A stretch of 64,000 bases of DNA from Flagellimonas_A sp039592695 (GTDB lineage: Bacteria; Bacteroidota; Bacteroidia; Flavobacteriales; Flavobacteriaceae), in the NCBI RefSeq assembly GCF_039592695.1, contig NZ_JBBUTK010000003.1:434001-498000 (forward strand). Reading direction: 5' to 3'. Numbering within the stretch: position 1 is the stretch's first letter; every line of letters begins with the position of its first letter. This document shows positions 32,706-41,623 of the stretch, piece after piece. The notes under the pieces were generated by a model. The model ran no database searches and was not told the origin of the DNA. It was given only the letters and a program-made list of their open reading frames with translations. The position numbers were made by a program, and so were the translations under genes.

Positions 32706-33275
32706 TTAGTAATCCAATCCGAAATAATCCATGACTTCGTAATAAGACATTTTGGTGAAATCTACACTAGATGTTTTACTTGTAGTATTTGCGGGAACAG
32801 CCACATACTTAAAGCTAATGTCTACCCAATTGGTCGGGTCGGGTAACGCGCTTCCATCTCTTCTACGAGCCGTAATTCGAATATTACCTTCGGATATTCC
32901 GTTTACAACAAATTCAAACAATCCATCATCCCAAGGAACGATATAAATAACAGTAGGCTCAAAATCTAATCGCATATAAATCAAAACAGCACTGTTTTCA
33001 AGAGTATTGCTGTCAATTTCAGGAGCGGTAAGGTTTATCGATTGAGTTGATCCTCCTCCAGACCCCCAATCTGCATTTACAAAAGTGGTCCAATCGCTGA
33101 CTATTATGTTGGCATTACCATCTTCACCGTTCATTCCATCTTGACCCGCCACCCCTTGTGGTCCTTGAGGACCAATTGCACCGTCTTCACCATCTTCTGG
33201 TGAGCAAGCTGTAATAATCAAGGCCAGCACTAATGCTACCATCTTTAAAAAGTTCATCATTGTTCTCATAATCAT
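32706..33275 (-). CDS. Lipoprotein with a short collagen-like repeat
   Basis: 189 aa (ATG 33275; ATG 33260, MMNFLK, is also possible). Signal peptide with lipobox IITAC (Cys about 24), then a collagen-like stretch of Gly-X-Y triplets, GEDGAIGPQGPQGVAGQDGMNGEDG (about 28-52), followed by a beta-rich domain. This layout is common in Bacteroidota surface lipoproteins. Ligand unknown. The 500-bp gap upstream holds element B and a divergent OmpA gene. Confidence 0.85.
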   Translation of the reverse strand: MIMRTMMNFLKMVALVLALIITACSPEDGEDGAIGPQGPQGVAGQDGMNGEDGNANIIVSDWTTFVNADWGSGGGSTQSINLTAPEIDSNTLENSAVLIYMRLDFEPTVIYIVPWDDGLFEFVVNGISEGNIRITARRRDGSALPDPTNWVDISFKYVAVPANTTSKTSSVDFTKMSYYEVMDYFGLDY

Positions 33276-33447
33276 AAAATTTAACTGGTTGATGTATGCA
33301 AAATTATTTCATAAGACATTGATTACAAGTCAATTATATATGTTTGGAAGAAAAAAATGTATGATTGTGGTTATCTGCTGTATGGTCGGTAAATCATACC
33401 TTTTATAAAGATTGTTCTTATTTATAATGTAAGTAAGGACATAAAAA

Positions 33448-33560
33448 AACCACCTCCCTTTTGAAGTTTAGGGAGATGGTTTTTAACCAACTTAACTAAC
33501 TCAAACTTATATCTTGAACCCTACCTCAATGCCGGAACTTTGTCGGGAGAAATAGGGCTT
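33448..33560 (-). ncRNA. Structured intergenic element B (candidate small RNA)
   Basis: On the minus strand: 5' hairpin CCCTA/TAGGG with an inner CCG/CGG (33557-33519); A/T-rich linker gatataagtttgagttagtt + aagttggtt; then a 12-bp hairpin AACCA-C-CTCCCT (33448-33482) and a T tract. It has the shape of a terminated short transcript and is far from any minus-strand gene that it could terminate. Linker sequence and layout match element A. The plus-strand reading (CCAACTTAACTAACTCAAACTTAT) resembles the leader before SusC-like genes, so an orphan leader is the main alternative. The rest of the gap 33276-33776 shows no further structure. Confidence 0.35.
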
Positions 33561-33776
33561 TTCATGTAACTTTTGCATAAAATTCCGTAAAATTTGGCCT
33601 ACTAGCTTCCAACTTCTTATGCCTGGTCAATAAAATTGTACTATTGGTAATTTTTGCCGTGTCTTTGGCAATTCATTTTTATCCAACTCTTTAATAACCA
33701 ATATTTAATTCCTGTTTTTTAACTTTTTTATAAGATTTTTAATAATTTGTGCTTCTTAACACTAATTATTACTAAA

Positions 33777-34685
33777 ATGGGAAGAAATCTTGCCTATCTG
33801 ATTGGTATCATCGTTACCATTTTGATAGGAATTTATTTTTACAACAGCTGCTGTAATTGTTGCAATGGCACTGTTGATGACAAAGACCCGGCACAAGAAA
33901 CCCCTATCGCCAATGAACCTACGGCAACTTCGTATCCTTTCGCTTTGGCAGATGGTGATTTTTTGTATGAGGTCAATGACAACTTTAACTTTAATGTTTC
34001 ATCGCCTTCCTTTCTTTTACCACTTTCTGATTCTGTAAAAAAAGGGGTCGCTGCATTGAGCGACCATCTCTCGACCAATGCTGAGCGGGTGGTCAACATT
34101 ATCGGATATTACAAAGCTGATGAAGAGAACACCACTGCATATCCGAATCTTGGCATTGCACGTGCAAACTCGGTCAAAAACCATTTTGTCACCAGTGGCA
34201 TTTCATCAGCACAGATCAACACCTCTGGCCAGTTGATGGATGAAATGATTCCTGAGGAAGGAATATACCTTGGGCCTGTAGCCTACGGCATCGAGGCCAA
34301 AGACTCAAATGCCGATGAAGAATTACAGGCACTGTACGATAAGATAAAAGCCAATCCACTGGTGCTATATTTCGAAACAGGGCAAGCTTCAATCAACCTT
34401 TCTGCCGAACAACGGCAAAAAGTTGCGGATATCTCGCGTTACCTCGATAAGGCCGTAGATGCCTCATGTCTTGTGATCGGGCACACCGATAATACGGGCA
34501 GTAGGGCCACCAACATCAAGCTTGGGCAAGATCGTGCCGAATTTGCCAAAAACTATTTGATGCAAAATGGTATCGTCGAATCTAAAATAGAGGCCTCATC
34601 TGAAGGCCCTGACAACCCAATCGTAAGCAATGGCACCGAAGCTGGTCGCGCAAAAAACCGTAGGGTCGTCGTCACTTTAAACTAA
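33777..34685 (+). CDS. OmpA-family protein with two OmpA-like domains
   Basis: 302 aa from the ATG at 33777 (MGRNLAYLIGIIVTILI), with a membrane helix or uncleaved signal at about 5-25. The first OmpA-like domain (about 75-175) is degenerate. The second (about 200-302) is canonical: LVLYFETGQASINLSAEQRQKV, LVIGHTDNTGSRATNIKLGQDRAEFAKNYL and AGRAKNRRVVVTL, with the Asp and Arg that bind peptidoglycan diaminopimelate. Probably a cell-envelope protein tethered to peptidoglycan. It is 26 bp from the following gene, with which it forms an operon. Confidence 0.87.
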   Translation: MGRNLAYLIGIIVTILIGIYFYNSCCNCCNGTVDDKDPAQETPIANEPTATSYPFALADGDFLYEVNDNFNFNVSSPSFLLPLSDSVKKGVAALSDHLSTNAERVVNIIGYYKADEENTTAYPNLGIARANSVKNHFVTSGISSAQINTSGQLMDEMIPEEGIYLGPVAYGIEAKDSNADEELQALYDKIKANPLVLYFETGQASINLSAEQRQKVADISRYLDKAVDASCLVIGHTDNTGSRATNIKLGQDRAEFAKNYLMQNGIVESKIEASSEGPDNPIVSNGTEAGRAKNRRVVVTLN

Positions 34686-34711
34686 TAATAGTAACTATAA
34701 AATTTTTAAAA

Positions 34712-35269
34712 ATGGATTTCGAAAATATGAATATGTGGTGTTGGTTGATTCCTCTGTTGACCGGCCTTCTTTGTGGAATCATTGGGTACTTTTGGGGCAA
34801 GGGCAGCAGCACCGTGGTTGATAATTCAGATGAGCTCAAGTCACTAAGAGACAAAAATGCCAAGCTACAGGCCGATTTAGATGCCTGCAACAAAAAGCTG
34901 ACATCAAAGACTTCTTCGGCGTCAAGTGGGGTTGCTTCTTCACTTGCTCGTGGTGCAGCCACTGCAGTTGCCTTTGATGCCAATGCGGCAAAAGCGGCTT
35001 TCGGCAAGAAAATCAAGCAAGACGACCTTAAAATTGTAGAGGGTATTGGCCCAAAAATCGAGCAGTTGTTCCATGACCATGGTATCAAAACTTGGAAAGC
35101 ACTTTCTGAGGCTGCCGTTTCAAAATGTCAAGAGGTGCTTGATTCTGGTGGTGAGCGTTATCGAATTCACGATCCAGCATCATGGCCCATGCAGGCCAAA
35201 ATGGCCTATGAAGGCAAGTGGGCAGCGCTTATTAAATGGCAAGACGAGCACAAGAGTGGTAAGTTTTAA
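34712..35269 (+). CDS. Single-TM protein with a helix-hairpin-helix-like domain
   Basis: 185 aa. An N-terminal membrane helix (about 8-26), a coiled-coil stretch (SLRDKNAKLQADLDACNKKL, about 44-63), a low-complexity Ala/Ser linker, then a helix-hairpin-helix-like domain LKIVEGIGPKIEQLFHDHGIKTWKALSEA (about 106-134). The last domain resembles nucleic-acid-binding HhH or DUF4332-type folds. A partner role for the OmpA-like protein, whose gene directly precedes it, is inferred. It is followed by a strong terminator. Confidence 0.8.
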   Translation: MDFENMNMWCWLIPLLTGLLCGIIGYFWGKGSSTVVDNSDELKSLRDKNAKLQADLDACNKKLTSKTSSASSGVASSLARGAATAVAFDANAAKAAFGKKIKQDDLKIVEGIGPKIEQLFHDHGIKTWKALSEAAVSKCQEVLDSGGERYRIHDPASWPMQAKMAYEGKWAALIKWQDEHKSGKF

Positions 35270-35290
35270 CTATGACCAACCTGAAAACGG

Positions 35291-35320
35291 GGCCAACCAT
35301 ATTCGGTTGGCCTTTTTTTT
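35291..35320 (+). terminator. Rho-independent terminator after the OmpA operon
   Basis: GGCCAACC (35291-35298) pairs with GGTTGGCC (35305-35312), followed by TTTTTTTT. Confidence 0.88.
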
Positions 35321-35393
35321 AAACTCCTTTAGACTTTTTGCGTTTTAGTGAAAATCAAGTGTTTTTAGCAAATGGAAAAGGTCTAAAGAAGTT

Positions 35394-36416
35394 CTATAAC
35401 ATTCCGTTGGCCTCGACCCATTTGAACCGATACTGCTCTTGGCCAAAGCTCATACGTTGCGCAATGCGTTCGAGCCTTTCTGGCAATTTGACCAAATAGT
35501 CGCGGGCCTTTTCTGCAGACTCCGATAGTGAACGCAGATTCTCAATGTCCCAACTGGCATTCAGTTTTTTTAAGATGTCTATATAGTCCTGGGCCGTATA
35601 TACACCCAACCGTTGTGCACAGTCAGAAAAAAGCTCAAATGCTTTTCCGGCACTCTGGCCCGACTCCCTCAAAAAATGGGCGGGCATCACGATTTTCTTT
35701 TTCATCATATCGGCAAAGGCCATAAGCATTCCGCTGGGATCCTCACCAAAAATGGTCTTCACAAATTCACTATAGGCCAGATGGTGCCGCATCTCATCGC
35801 CCGCAATGATGTTGCACATTTTTGAAAGTGACAGATTGCCTTTTTCTTTTGCGAGTTTACCGACTCTCTTATGTGATATGTTCGTGGCGAGTTCTTGAAA
35901 CGTTGTATAGACAAAATTTTTATAGGGGTCTCGGTCCGTACCGATGTCAAAACCATCATTGATGAGGTGTTGCGTGGTCATTTCTACTTCACGCATGTTC
36001 ACCCGCCCTGATAGATACAGGTATTTGTTCAGTACATCGCCATGGCGGTTCTCCTCGGCCGTCCAAGCCCTGACCCATCGCGACCAACTGTTTCCCTTTT
36101 CGTCGTGCTGGTCAATGCCTTCAACATCCATCAGCCATGATTCGTATGTCGGTAAGGCTTCCTCGGTGACGGTATCGCCAACCAAGACTACCCAAAAGTC
36201 GTAACCGAGCTCTTTGGCCTCTTCCCTGATTTTGTGCACTTCATCAAAAAAGCTGTCGCTTTCCGAATCTGGCAAAAAATCGCTGGGCTGCCAAATGGTT
36301 TCAATGGGCATAAGAAATTGCTCCATAAAGCCATCTACTTGGGGTTCAATGGCCTGCATCACCTCTAAACGTATATTTTTCTCTGGCACGGTTACCTTTT
36401 TTACAAAGGTGTCCAT
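35394..36416 (-). CDS. Acyl-ACP (stearoyl-ACP-type) desaturase
   Basis: 340 aa ferritin-like di-iron enzyme that inserts a double bond into acyl-ACP. The two iron-binding motifs EENRHGD (about 117-123) and GDEMRHHLAY (about 208-217) are intact. WVRAWTAEENRHGDVLNKYLYLSG and VYTTFQELATNISHKRVGKLA are typical of the soluble family. It produces monounsaturated fatty acids. It is 29 bp downstream of the phosphatase gene on the same strand, but a functional link is not obvious. Confidence 0.92.
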   Translation of the reverse strand: MDTFVKKVTVPEKNIRLEVMQAIEPQVDGFMEQFLMPIETIWQPSDFLPDSESDSFFDEVHKIREEAKELGYDFWVVLVGDTVTEEALPTYESWLMDVEGIDQHDEKGNSWSRWVRAWTAEENRHGDVLNKYLYLSGRVNMREVEMTTQHLINDGFDIGTDRDPYKNFVYTTFQELATNISHKRVGKLAKEKGNLSLSKMCNIIAGDEMRHHLAYSEFVKTIFGEDPSGMLMAFADMMKKKIVMPAHFLRESGQSAGKAFELFSDCAQRLGVYTAQDYIDILKKLNASWDIENLRSLSESAEKARDYLVKLPERLERIAQRMSFGQEQYRFKWVEANGML

Positions 36417-36445
36417 AATATTCGAGACTGTTGACTGTAAAGCAG

Positions 36446-37171
36446 TTAATTTCTACCTCTTTCCCCCGAATATTGTGTGTGAACAGGATCACTTTGCCAA
36501 AATTCCTTGGTTTCGACATCCATCATGGTCAGAGGCCCTTTGAACGCTGCTCCAGTATCCACATTCCAAACATTGGCTGCTTTTTTGGGTTCTGCCATCC
36601 CTGTTTTCGAAATTGGGGTGTGGCCGATAAAGATTTCGTTGTAGTTGGCCAGACGCTTCGGATAGTTCGTATCACCAGGCGCCAATCGATTGCCGACGGT
36701 CTGTGCCAGCTCCCACAGGGTTCTGTCCCAATAAAAATATTCTTTAAAATATTCATATTCCACCCCCTTGAGGTTTGTAAAACCTGCATGTAGAAATAGG
36801 CGGTTTTCATCATCCAAGTAATAGTTTTGCAATGACTCATAGAAGTCAATATGGGTTTCCCACGTACGCTTGTCCACTTTCAGATAGGATTGTCGGGTAG
36901 CCTCGCCCCCATGCGCCAGCCATGTCGGGTTTTCAATCTGGTTTTTCAGCCAATCTTTGCACAACTCATCGTGGTTGCCCCTGATGAAAATACAATTGTG
37001 GGTCTTTTTAAGCTGGATGAGATAGTCTACGGTCTCGACCGCTTCGCTCCATCCATCCACATAATCCCCCAAAAAAATCAAAAGGTCTTCATGATTTACT
37101 TCAGCCTTTTGCAAAACTTGTTCGAGTGCCCTTAAACCAGAATGGATGTCACCAATAACCAATTTTCTCAT
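36446..37171 (-). CDS. Ser/Thr protein phosphatase-like metallophosphoesterase
   Basis: 241 aa. The metal-binding motifs of the PPP family are present: GDIHSGLRALEQVL (GDxHG-like, about 7-20), GDYVDGWSE (about 35-43), GNHDELCK (about 66-73) and later FIGHTPISK (about 193-201). Members act on phosphoproteins or bis-nucleotides (ApaH-like). The exact substrate is unknown. It is in line with the desaturase gene, 29 bp upstream of it. Confidence 0.88.
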   Translation of the reverse strand: MRKLVIGDIHSGLRALEQVLQKAEVNHEDLLIFLGDYVDGWSEAVETVDYLIQLKKTHNCIFIRGNHDELCKDWLKNQIENPTWLAHGGEATRQSYLKVDKRTWETHIDFYESLQNYYLDDENRLFLHAGFTNLKGVEYEYFKEYFYWDRTLWELAQTVGNRLAPGDTNYPKRLANYNEIFIGHTPISKTGMAEPKKAANVWNVDTGAAFKGPLTMMDVETKEFWQSDPVHTQYSGERGRN

Positions 37172-37370
37172 TATACAGAAACCCTTGAATTTTTAAGCAA
37201 TCTATTCATTTCAACTGTGTGCAAACCTCAGTTAAATCAATGAAAAAAGCAAAGTTTTGTCAGAGCAAGATTTGATCAGTGTATTTCGTCGAAAAATCAT
37301 AAAATTTTCTTAACGACTCCGATTTATTTGATATTTTAAAAGCTTTCTAGAACTACTAAATCCACCGAAA

Positions 37371-40300
37371 ATGAAAACACTTTTACCCAAGAACAATCTA
37401 TGTTCTTTTTTAACGCTTGGGCTTCTGATAGGATGCTTCCAGTTATCGGCCCAGCAATTGCAAAAACAGTACCAGGGCCCGCTCAACAAGGGGCATGCAC
37501 TTTACAAGAGCACCAAAATCTACGACAGTAAAACCGGGCCAGTGGGCGTCAAGCCGAAGCGCATCGGCGACCGTGCCATCGACCGATGGATCTATGAAAA
37601 AGGAATGCTTCAAAATCCATACACCCAAGAGATTCCTAAAAACATTCACCAGGCAGAGGCCCTTTTCTCAAAGAACATTCCGGCGAGCAAAATGGCTACT
37701 GAAAACCAGACCTCTAAAGGAAGAAGCAGGGTTGGTACCTACAGACCATGGGGCAATCGCGGTCCGGGCAATGTGGGCGGGCGCACCCGTGCACTGGCAC
37801 TCGATAGAAAAAACGAAAACATTGTTTTTGCCGGGGGTGTTTCTGGCGGCTTGTACCGCTCGACCGATTTGGGACAGACTTGGGACAAAATCACCCGAAA
37901 TTTCCAATCGCCCAGCATCACAGCCATCGAACAAGATCCAAGACCGGGCAAAGAAAATATTTGGTACTATGTGTCAGGTGAACGCTTTGGCAATTCCGCC
38001 TCAGCATCCGGCGCTTTCTATCAAGGTTCGGGCATCTACAAATCCCTGAATGGCGGAAAAAACTTTTTTCTTTTGAGAGACACCAATGACAACGATGTCA
38101 CTACAATTTCAGCCTTTGACATCATCAACAGTATCGAAGTACATCCAAAGACTGGTGATGTTTATGTGGGCACTTTTGAGGGAATTTACCGATCCAGAAG
38201 AGGATGGGGAAATTTTGAGCCTGTGCTATTTGGTGGATTCAATGCCAACTCTGAGGTCATGATAACCCCATCTGGTAAGATATATGCCACACTGGATACT
38301 ATCGGGGAAGAAAACGCTGGTTTCTATGTAAGCAGCAATGGCGTTGATTATGATAACATTACACCCCCTGGCATTCCTCCCACTTTTGGCAGAACTGTGA
38401 TGGCCTACGATCCGTCGGATGAAAATCGGGTCTATTTTTTCTCCTTCAACTTTGGCCCCGAATCTGAGGCATTTCTTTGGAGGTACCAGGCCGATGCCGC
38501 TACACCTGAAGAGCAGTGGGTCGATCTAAGTGCCAATTTGCCTTTGAACCTTCCCGGTATTGCCGCGGCCCTAAACCTACAAGGAGCTTACAATATGGTG
38601 ATCGAAGTACATCCCACCAATCCCGATATTGTCTTTGTTGGAGGAACGAATCTATACCGATCTTTTGACGGTTTTACCACTCCCGTAGGACTTGACTCCC
38701 GTATTGGTGGCTATACCATTTTTGCAGATTCGTTTGCATTGTATCCGAATCACCATCCCGATCAGCATAATATGGCGTTCTTGCCATCAAACCCAAATCG
38801 GGTGATCACGGCCAATGATGGCGGGGTGCAAATCACGGAAGATATTACCCAAACGGAAGCCCCTGTAGAATGGACTTCCTTGAACAACAACTATATCACC
38901 ACCCAACCCTATGCCATTTCTTTTGACCCCGAAGCCAATAGCAACGACCTTTTGGCGGGTTTTCAGGACAATGGTACGTGGTTTACCGATTCTGAAAGTT
39001 TAAATGACCCATGGATTGAGGATTTCAGTGGCGACGGCACCTACAATGCCATTGCCGACGGTGGCCTCACCCGCTATGTTTCTGCCCAGTTTGGGGTAAC
39101 CTTCAGGTTTAATTTTGATGAGGATGGTAATTTTGTGTCTTTTACCAGAGTACAGCCTGCAGGTGCTTCTGGTTTCAGTTTTGTGGCCCCCTTTATTTTG
39201 GATCCCAATAATGACAACATCATGTACTACCCTGCAGGCAACGTGATGTGGCGAAACGATAATCTCGACAATATCCCGTTGTTTTCAAATGCACTTGCTA
39301 CGGAAGGATGGAACCAACTATCGCAAACCGCTGTGCCCAACGGTGCACAGATCACCGCATTGGATGTTTCGACCTTCCCGATAGCGAACACTTTATATTA
39401 CGGCACGCAGGATGGTCAGATCTTTAAGATGGAAAATGCCAATCTCGACGGACAAAAAGTTGAGGATGTTTCCACGGGAAGGGGACTCCCTCCTGGCAAT
39501 GTGAACAATATCTATGTCGATCCAAAAAATCCAGACCGTGTTTTTGCCGTGTTTTCGAACTATAACATCCCCAGTGTGTTCATGACCCGTGATGGTGGTG
39601 AAACTTGGAAGGATATCAGTGGAAATCTTGAAGAAAACAGAGATGGTACGGGCAACGGCCCTTCCGTAAGATGGTTTGCCATGTTGGGCAAAAATAATGG
39701 CTATTTTGTGGGCACCAGTACAGGACTCTATTTTACAAGACAACTTCAAGGAAGAAAGACCTATTGGAGAAGAATCTATCGTGTTGGCGATAATGTCATT
39801 CCACAGGTAAGAACCCGAAAAGATGGTTTTGTGGCCGCAGCAGCACATGGTAACGGAGTATTCAGTGCCAATTTTTGGGTTGATGCACTGCCCGAACCAA
39901 AGTTGAGCGTTGCCAACCTTATTGATGACATTACCTTGCCGATAGGTTTTCCTGAGACGGTGACCATTGATTTGGAGCAGGTGTTCGAGAGCACTCGAAA
40001 AAAGGCTGATATCAACTATGAACTTACTAACAGTAACCCAAGTTTAGTCAATGCAGTTCTCGACGGCAGTACGTTGAGTTTTACCATAACCTCTGGGCTG
40101 GAAGGTTCTTCGTCCATCGGTATCATTGCCCGTTCTGGCCGCGAAAAGGTTTCGGAAGGCTTTAAGGTCAATGTGATAGAGCCCGCTATTTATGAGCAGG
40201 TTGATGCAGCGGTCACCAGCAGCCCATCGCAGTTCTTTCTTGATTTTGGTGGCTTGGCGCAATCGGCTGACGATTTTATTGTTCCCGAAGGAAGTACCTG

Positions 40301-41063
40301 GAAAATCAACCGGGTGGTCGCCTTTGGTGCTGCAAACAACAGCCCTATTTTAGACAACGTTTCCGTATCGATTTATGCTGATGCAGGAGGCGTGCCAGGT
40401 GATGAAATCTACAGCAGCGGTGATTTGACACCGATTTCTGACCCATCTGATACGAATTTGAACATAGAACTGCCTGACGAGGTCGAACTCACGTCGGGAA
40501 GCTATTGGTTATCCGTTTATACCAATTTGGCCTTTAACCCCAATGCGACGCAGTGGTTCTGGTTCAAGCAGGCACAGGTCATCGGCAATGAGAGTGCCTT
40601 TAGGGATGTTCTGGACCTTTTTGTCACAGGTGCCGTTGATTGGACACCCCAGAGCCAATCGTTGGGGGGCGCGCCAAGTGACCAGATCTTCCAGATTTTT
40701 GGAATGGTCGAAAATGCCACAGAGGCTGCAGACGAACCTTTGATTGCCGCCTCTGAAACCAATGAAGTTCTTAGCAATAATGAAGCCGTGGAGCAAAGTT
40801 TGGCCGAATTGAACACCAATGTATTGGTTTCTGTCTGGCCCAACCCATCGAGCCAAAATTTTGAGTTCACAATGATTGAGGCCCAAGATCAAAAGGTTAC
40901 GACCCGTATCTATAATATTCTCGGACAATTGGTTCATGAAATTAAAGACCAAGACACGTCAAGATCTTTCAACTGGAATGCTTCCAGAAGTCCGGCAGGG
41001 GTTTACTTTGTGAAAATCTCAGGCCAAAAGACCAACAGTAGTTTTAAACTGGTCAAAAAATAA
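37371..41063 (+). CDS. T9SS-exported beta-propeller protein (BNR/sortilin-like repeats)
   Basis: 1230 aa. Signal peptide about 1-27. Many 'GLYRSTDLGQTWDK' and 'RDGGETWKDISGNL' repeats (about 150-860) mark BNR/Asp-box propellers as in VPS10/sortilin domains. There is a beta-sandwich region (about 900-1130) and a C-terminal type A T9SS sorting domain: VSVWPNPSSQNFEF...RIYNILGQLVHE...FNWNASRSPAGVYFVKI...FKLVKK (about 1155-1230). It is therefore exported across the outer membrane and released or anchored on the surface. Its ligand or enzymatic activity is unknown; such proteins are found with extracellular enzymes and adhesion. It is monocistronic with a perfect 15-bp-arm terminator. Confidence 0.92.
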   Translation: MKTLLPKNNLCSFLTLGLLIGCFQLSAQQLQKQYQGPLNKGHALYKSTKIYDSKTGPVGVKPKRIGDRAIDRWIYEKGMLQNPYTQEIPKNIHQAEALFSKNIPASKMATENQTSKGRSRVGTYRPWGNRGPGNVGGRTRALALDRKNENIVFAGGVSGGLYRSTDLGQTWDKITRNFQSPSITAIEQDPRPGKENIWYYVSGERFGNSASASGAFYQGSGIYKSLNGGKNFFLLRDTNDNDVTTISAFDIINSIEVHPKTGDVYVGTFEGIYRSRRGWGNFEPVLFGGFNANSEVMITPSGKIYATLDTIGEENAGFYVSSNGVDYDNITPPGIPPTFGRTVMAYDPSDENRVYFFSFNFGPESEAFLWRYQADAATPEEQWVDLSANLPLNLPGIAAALNLQGAYNMVIEVHPTNPDIVFVGGTNLYRSFDGFTTPVGLDSRIGGYTIFADSFALYPNHHPDQHNMAFLPSNPNRVITANDGGVQITEDITQTEAPVEWTSLNNNYITTQPYAISFDPEANSNDLLAGFQDNGTWFTDSESLNDPWIEDFSGDGTYNAIADGGLTRYVSAQFGVTFRFNFDEDGNFVSFTRVQPAGASGFSFVAPFILDPNNDNIMYYPAGNVMWRNDNLDNIPLFSNALATEGWNQLSQTAVPNGAQITALDVSTFPIANTLYYGTQDGQIFKMENANLDGQKVEDVSTGRGLPPGNVNNIYVDPKNPDRVFAVFSNYNIPSVFMTRDGGETWKDISGNLEENRDGTGNGPSVRWFAMLGKNNGYFVGTSTGLYFTRQLQGRKTYWRRIYRVGDNVIPQVRTRKDGFVAAAAHGNGVFSANFWVDALPEPKLSVANLIDDITLPIGFPETVTIDLEQVFESTRKKADINYELTNSNPSLVNAVLDGSTLSFTITSGLEGSSSIGIIARSGREKVSEGFKVNVIEPAIYEQVDAAVTSSPSQFFLDFGGLAQSADDFIVPEGSTWKINRVVAFGAANNSPILDNVSVSIYADAGGVPGDEIYSSGDLTPISDPSDTNLNIELPDEVELTSGSYWLSVYTNLAFNPNATQWFWFKQAQVIGNESAFRDVLDLFVTGAVDWTPQSQSLGGAPSDQIFQIFGMVENATEAADEPLIAASETNEVLSNNEAVEQSLAELNTNVLVSVWPNPSSQNFEFTMIEAQDQKVTTRIYNILGQLVHEIKDQDTSRSFNWNASRSPAGVYFVKISGQKTNSSFKLVKK

Positions 41064-41070
41064 ATTGATT

Positions 41071-41103
41071 AAAAGGCGCTTCAAATTTGAAGCGCCTTTT
41101 TAA
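41071..41103 (+). terminator. Strong terminator after the T9SS protein gene
   Basis: AAAAGGCGCTTCAAA/TTTGAAGCGCCTTTT is a perfect inverted repeat (41071-41100) followed by more T. It is nearly symmetric, so it may also act from the other strand. Confidence 0.9.
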
Positions 41104-41148
41104 TCTAATCGTATGTTCTGAAACGTATATAGTTTCAAACCCCTTATT

Positions 41149-41574
41149 ATGAAATTATTTTTAATCTTGCTTTTGGTAATGGTAGGCAATTCATGTACCG
41201 AAAAACAGATGGGTGAGAGCCTATCCCCAGAAAACGATTCCACTATTGATATTGGTGAAGATGCCCCGCAAGAGAGCCAAAATCCCAATGAAATTGTACT
41301 GACCGCTTTCGTCATAGAAACTTTTGATGCCAAAAAAGAAATCTGCGGACAGGAAAAGCAAAATGTAGTCGCTGTCAAAATTGACCGTATCGTTTCACAC
41401 GGCCAAGGCATCGTCAACCTGCCCAAAAAAGACCAGGAGCTATTGGTGCATTTTTTGGTGATGAACGAAAAACCTGAAGAAAATCAAAAGTTAGCGCTTA
41501 CCGCACAAGAATCACTCTGCGCAGATGCCTCTAAAACATACTTCACCATATTGAAACACGAAATTTCGGAGTAG
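41149..41574 (+). CDS. Uncharacterised small lipoprotein
   Basis: 141 aa. Signal peptide with lipobox VGNSC (Cys about 16), then an acidic spacer (about 17-50) and a domain with TAFVIETFDAKKEICGQEKQNVVAVKIDRIVSHGQGIVNLPKK (about 52-94), two Cys pairs (C66, C124) that could form a disulfide. The family is not known to me; it looks like one of the small envelope lipoproteins of Flavobacteriaceae. Confidence 0.78.
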   Translation: MKLFLILLLVMVGNSCTEKQMGESLSPENDSTIDIGEDAPQESQNPNEIVLTAFVIETFDAKKEICGQEKQNVVAVKIDRIVSHGQGIVNLPKKDQELLVHFLVMNEKPEENQKLALTAQESLCADASKTYFTILKHEISE

Positions 41575-41623
41575 AGAAAATAAATTTCTGACTACATTTA
41601 GCGATGCAATCATTGATGATTAG

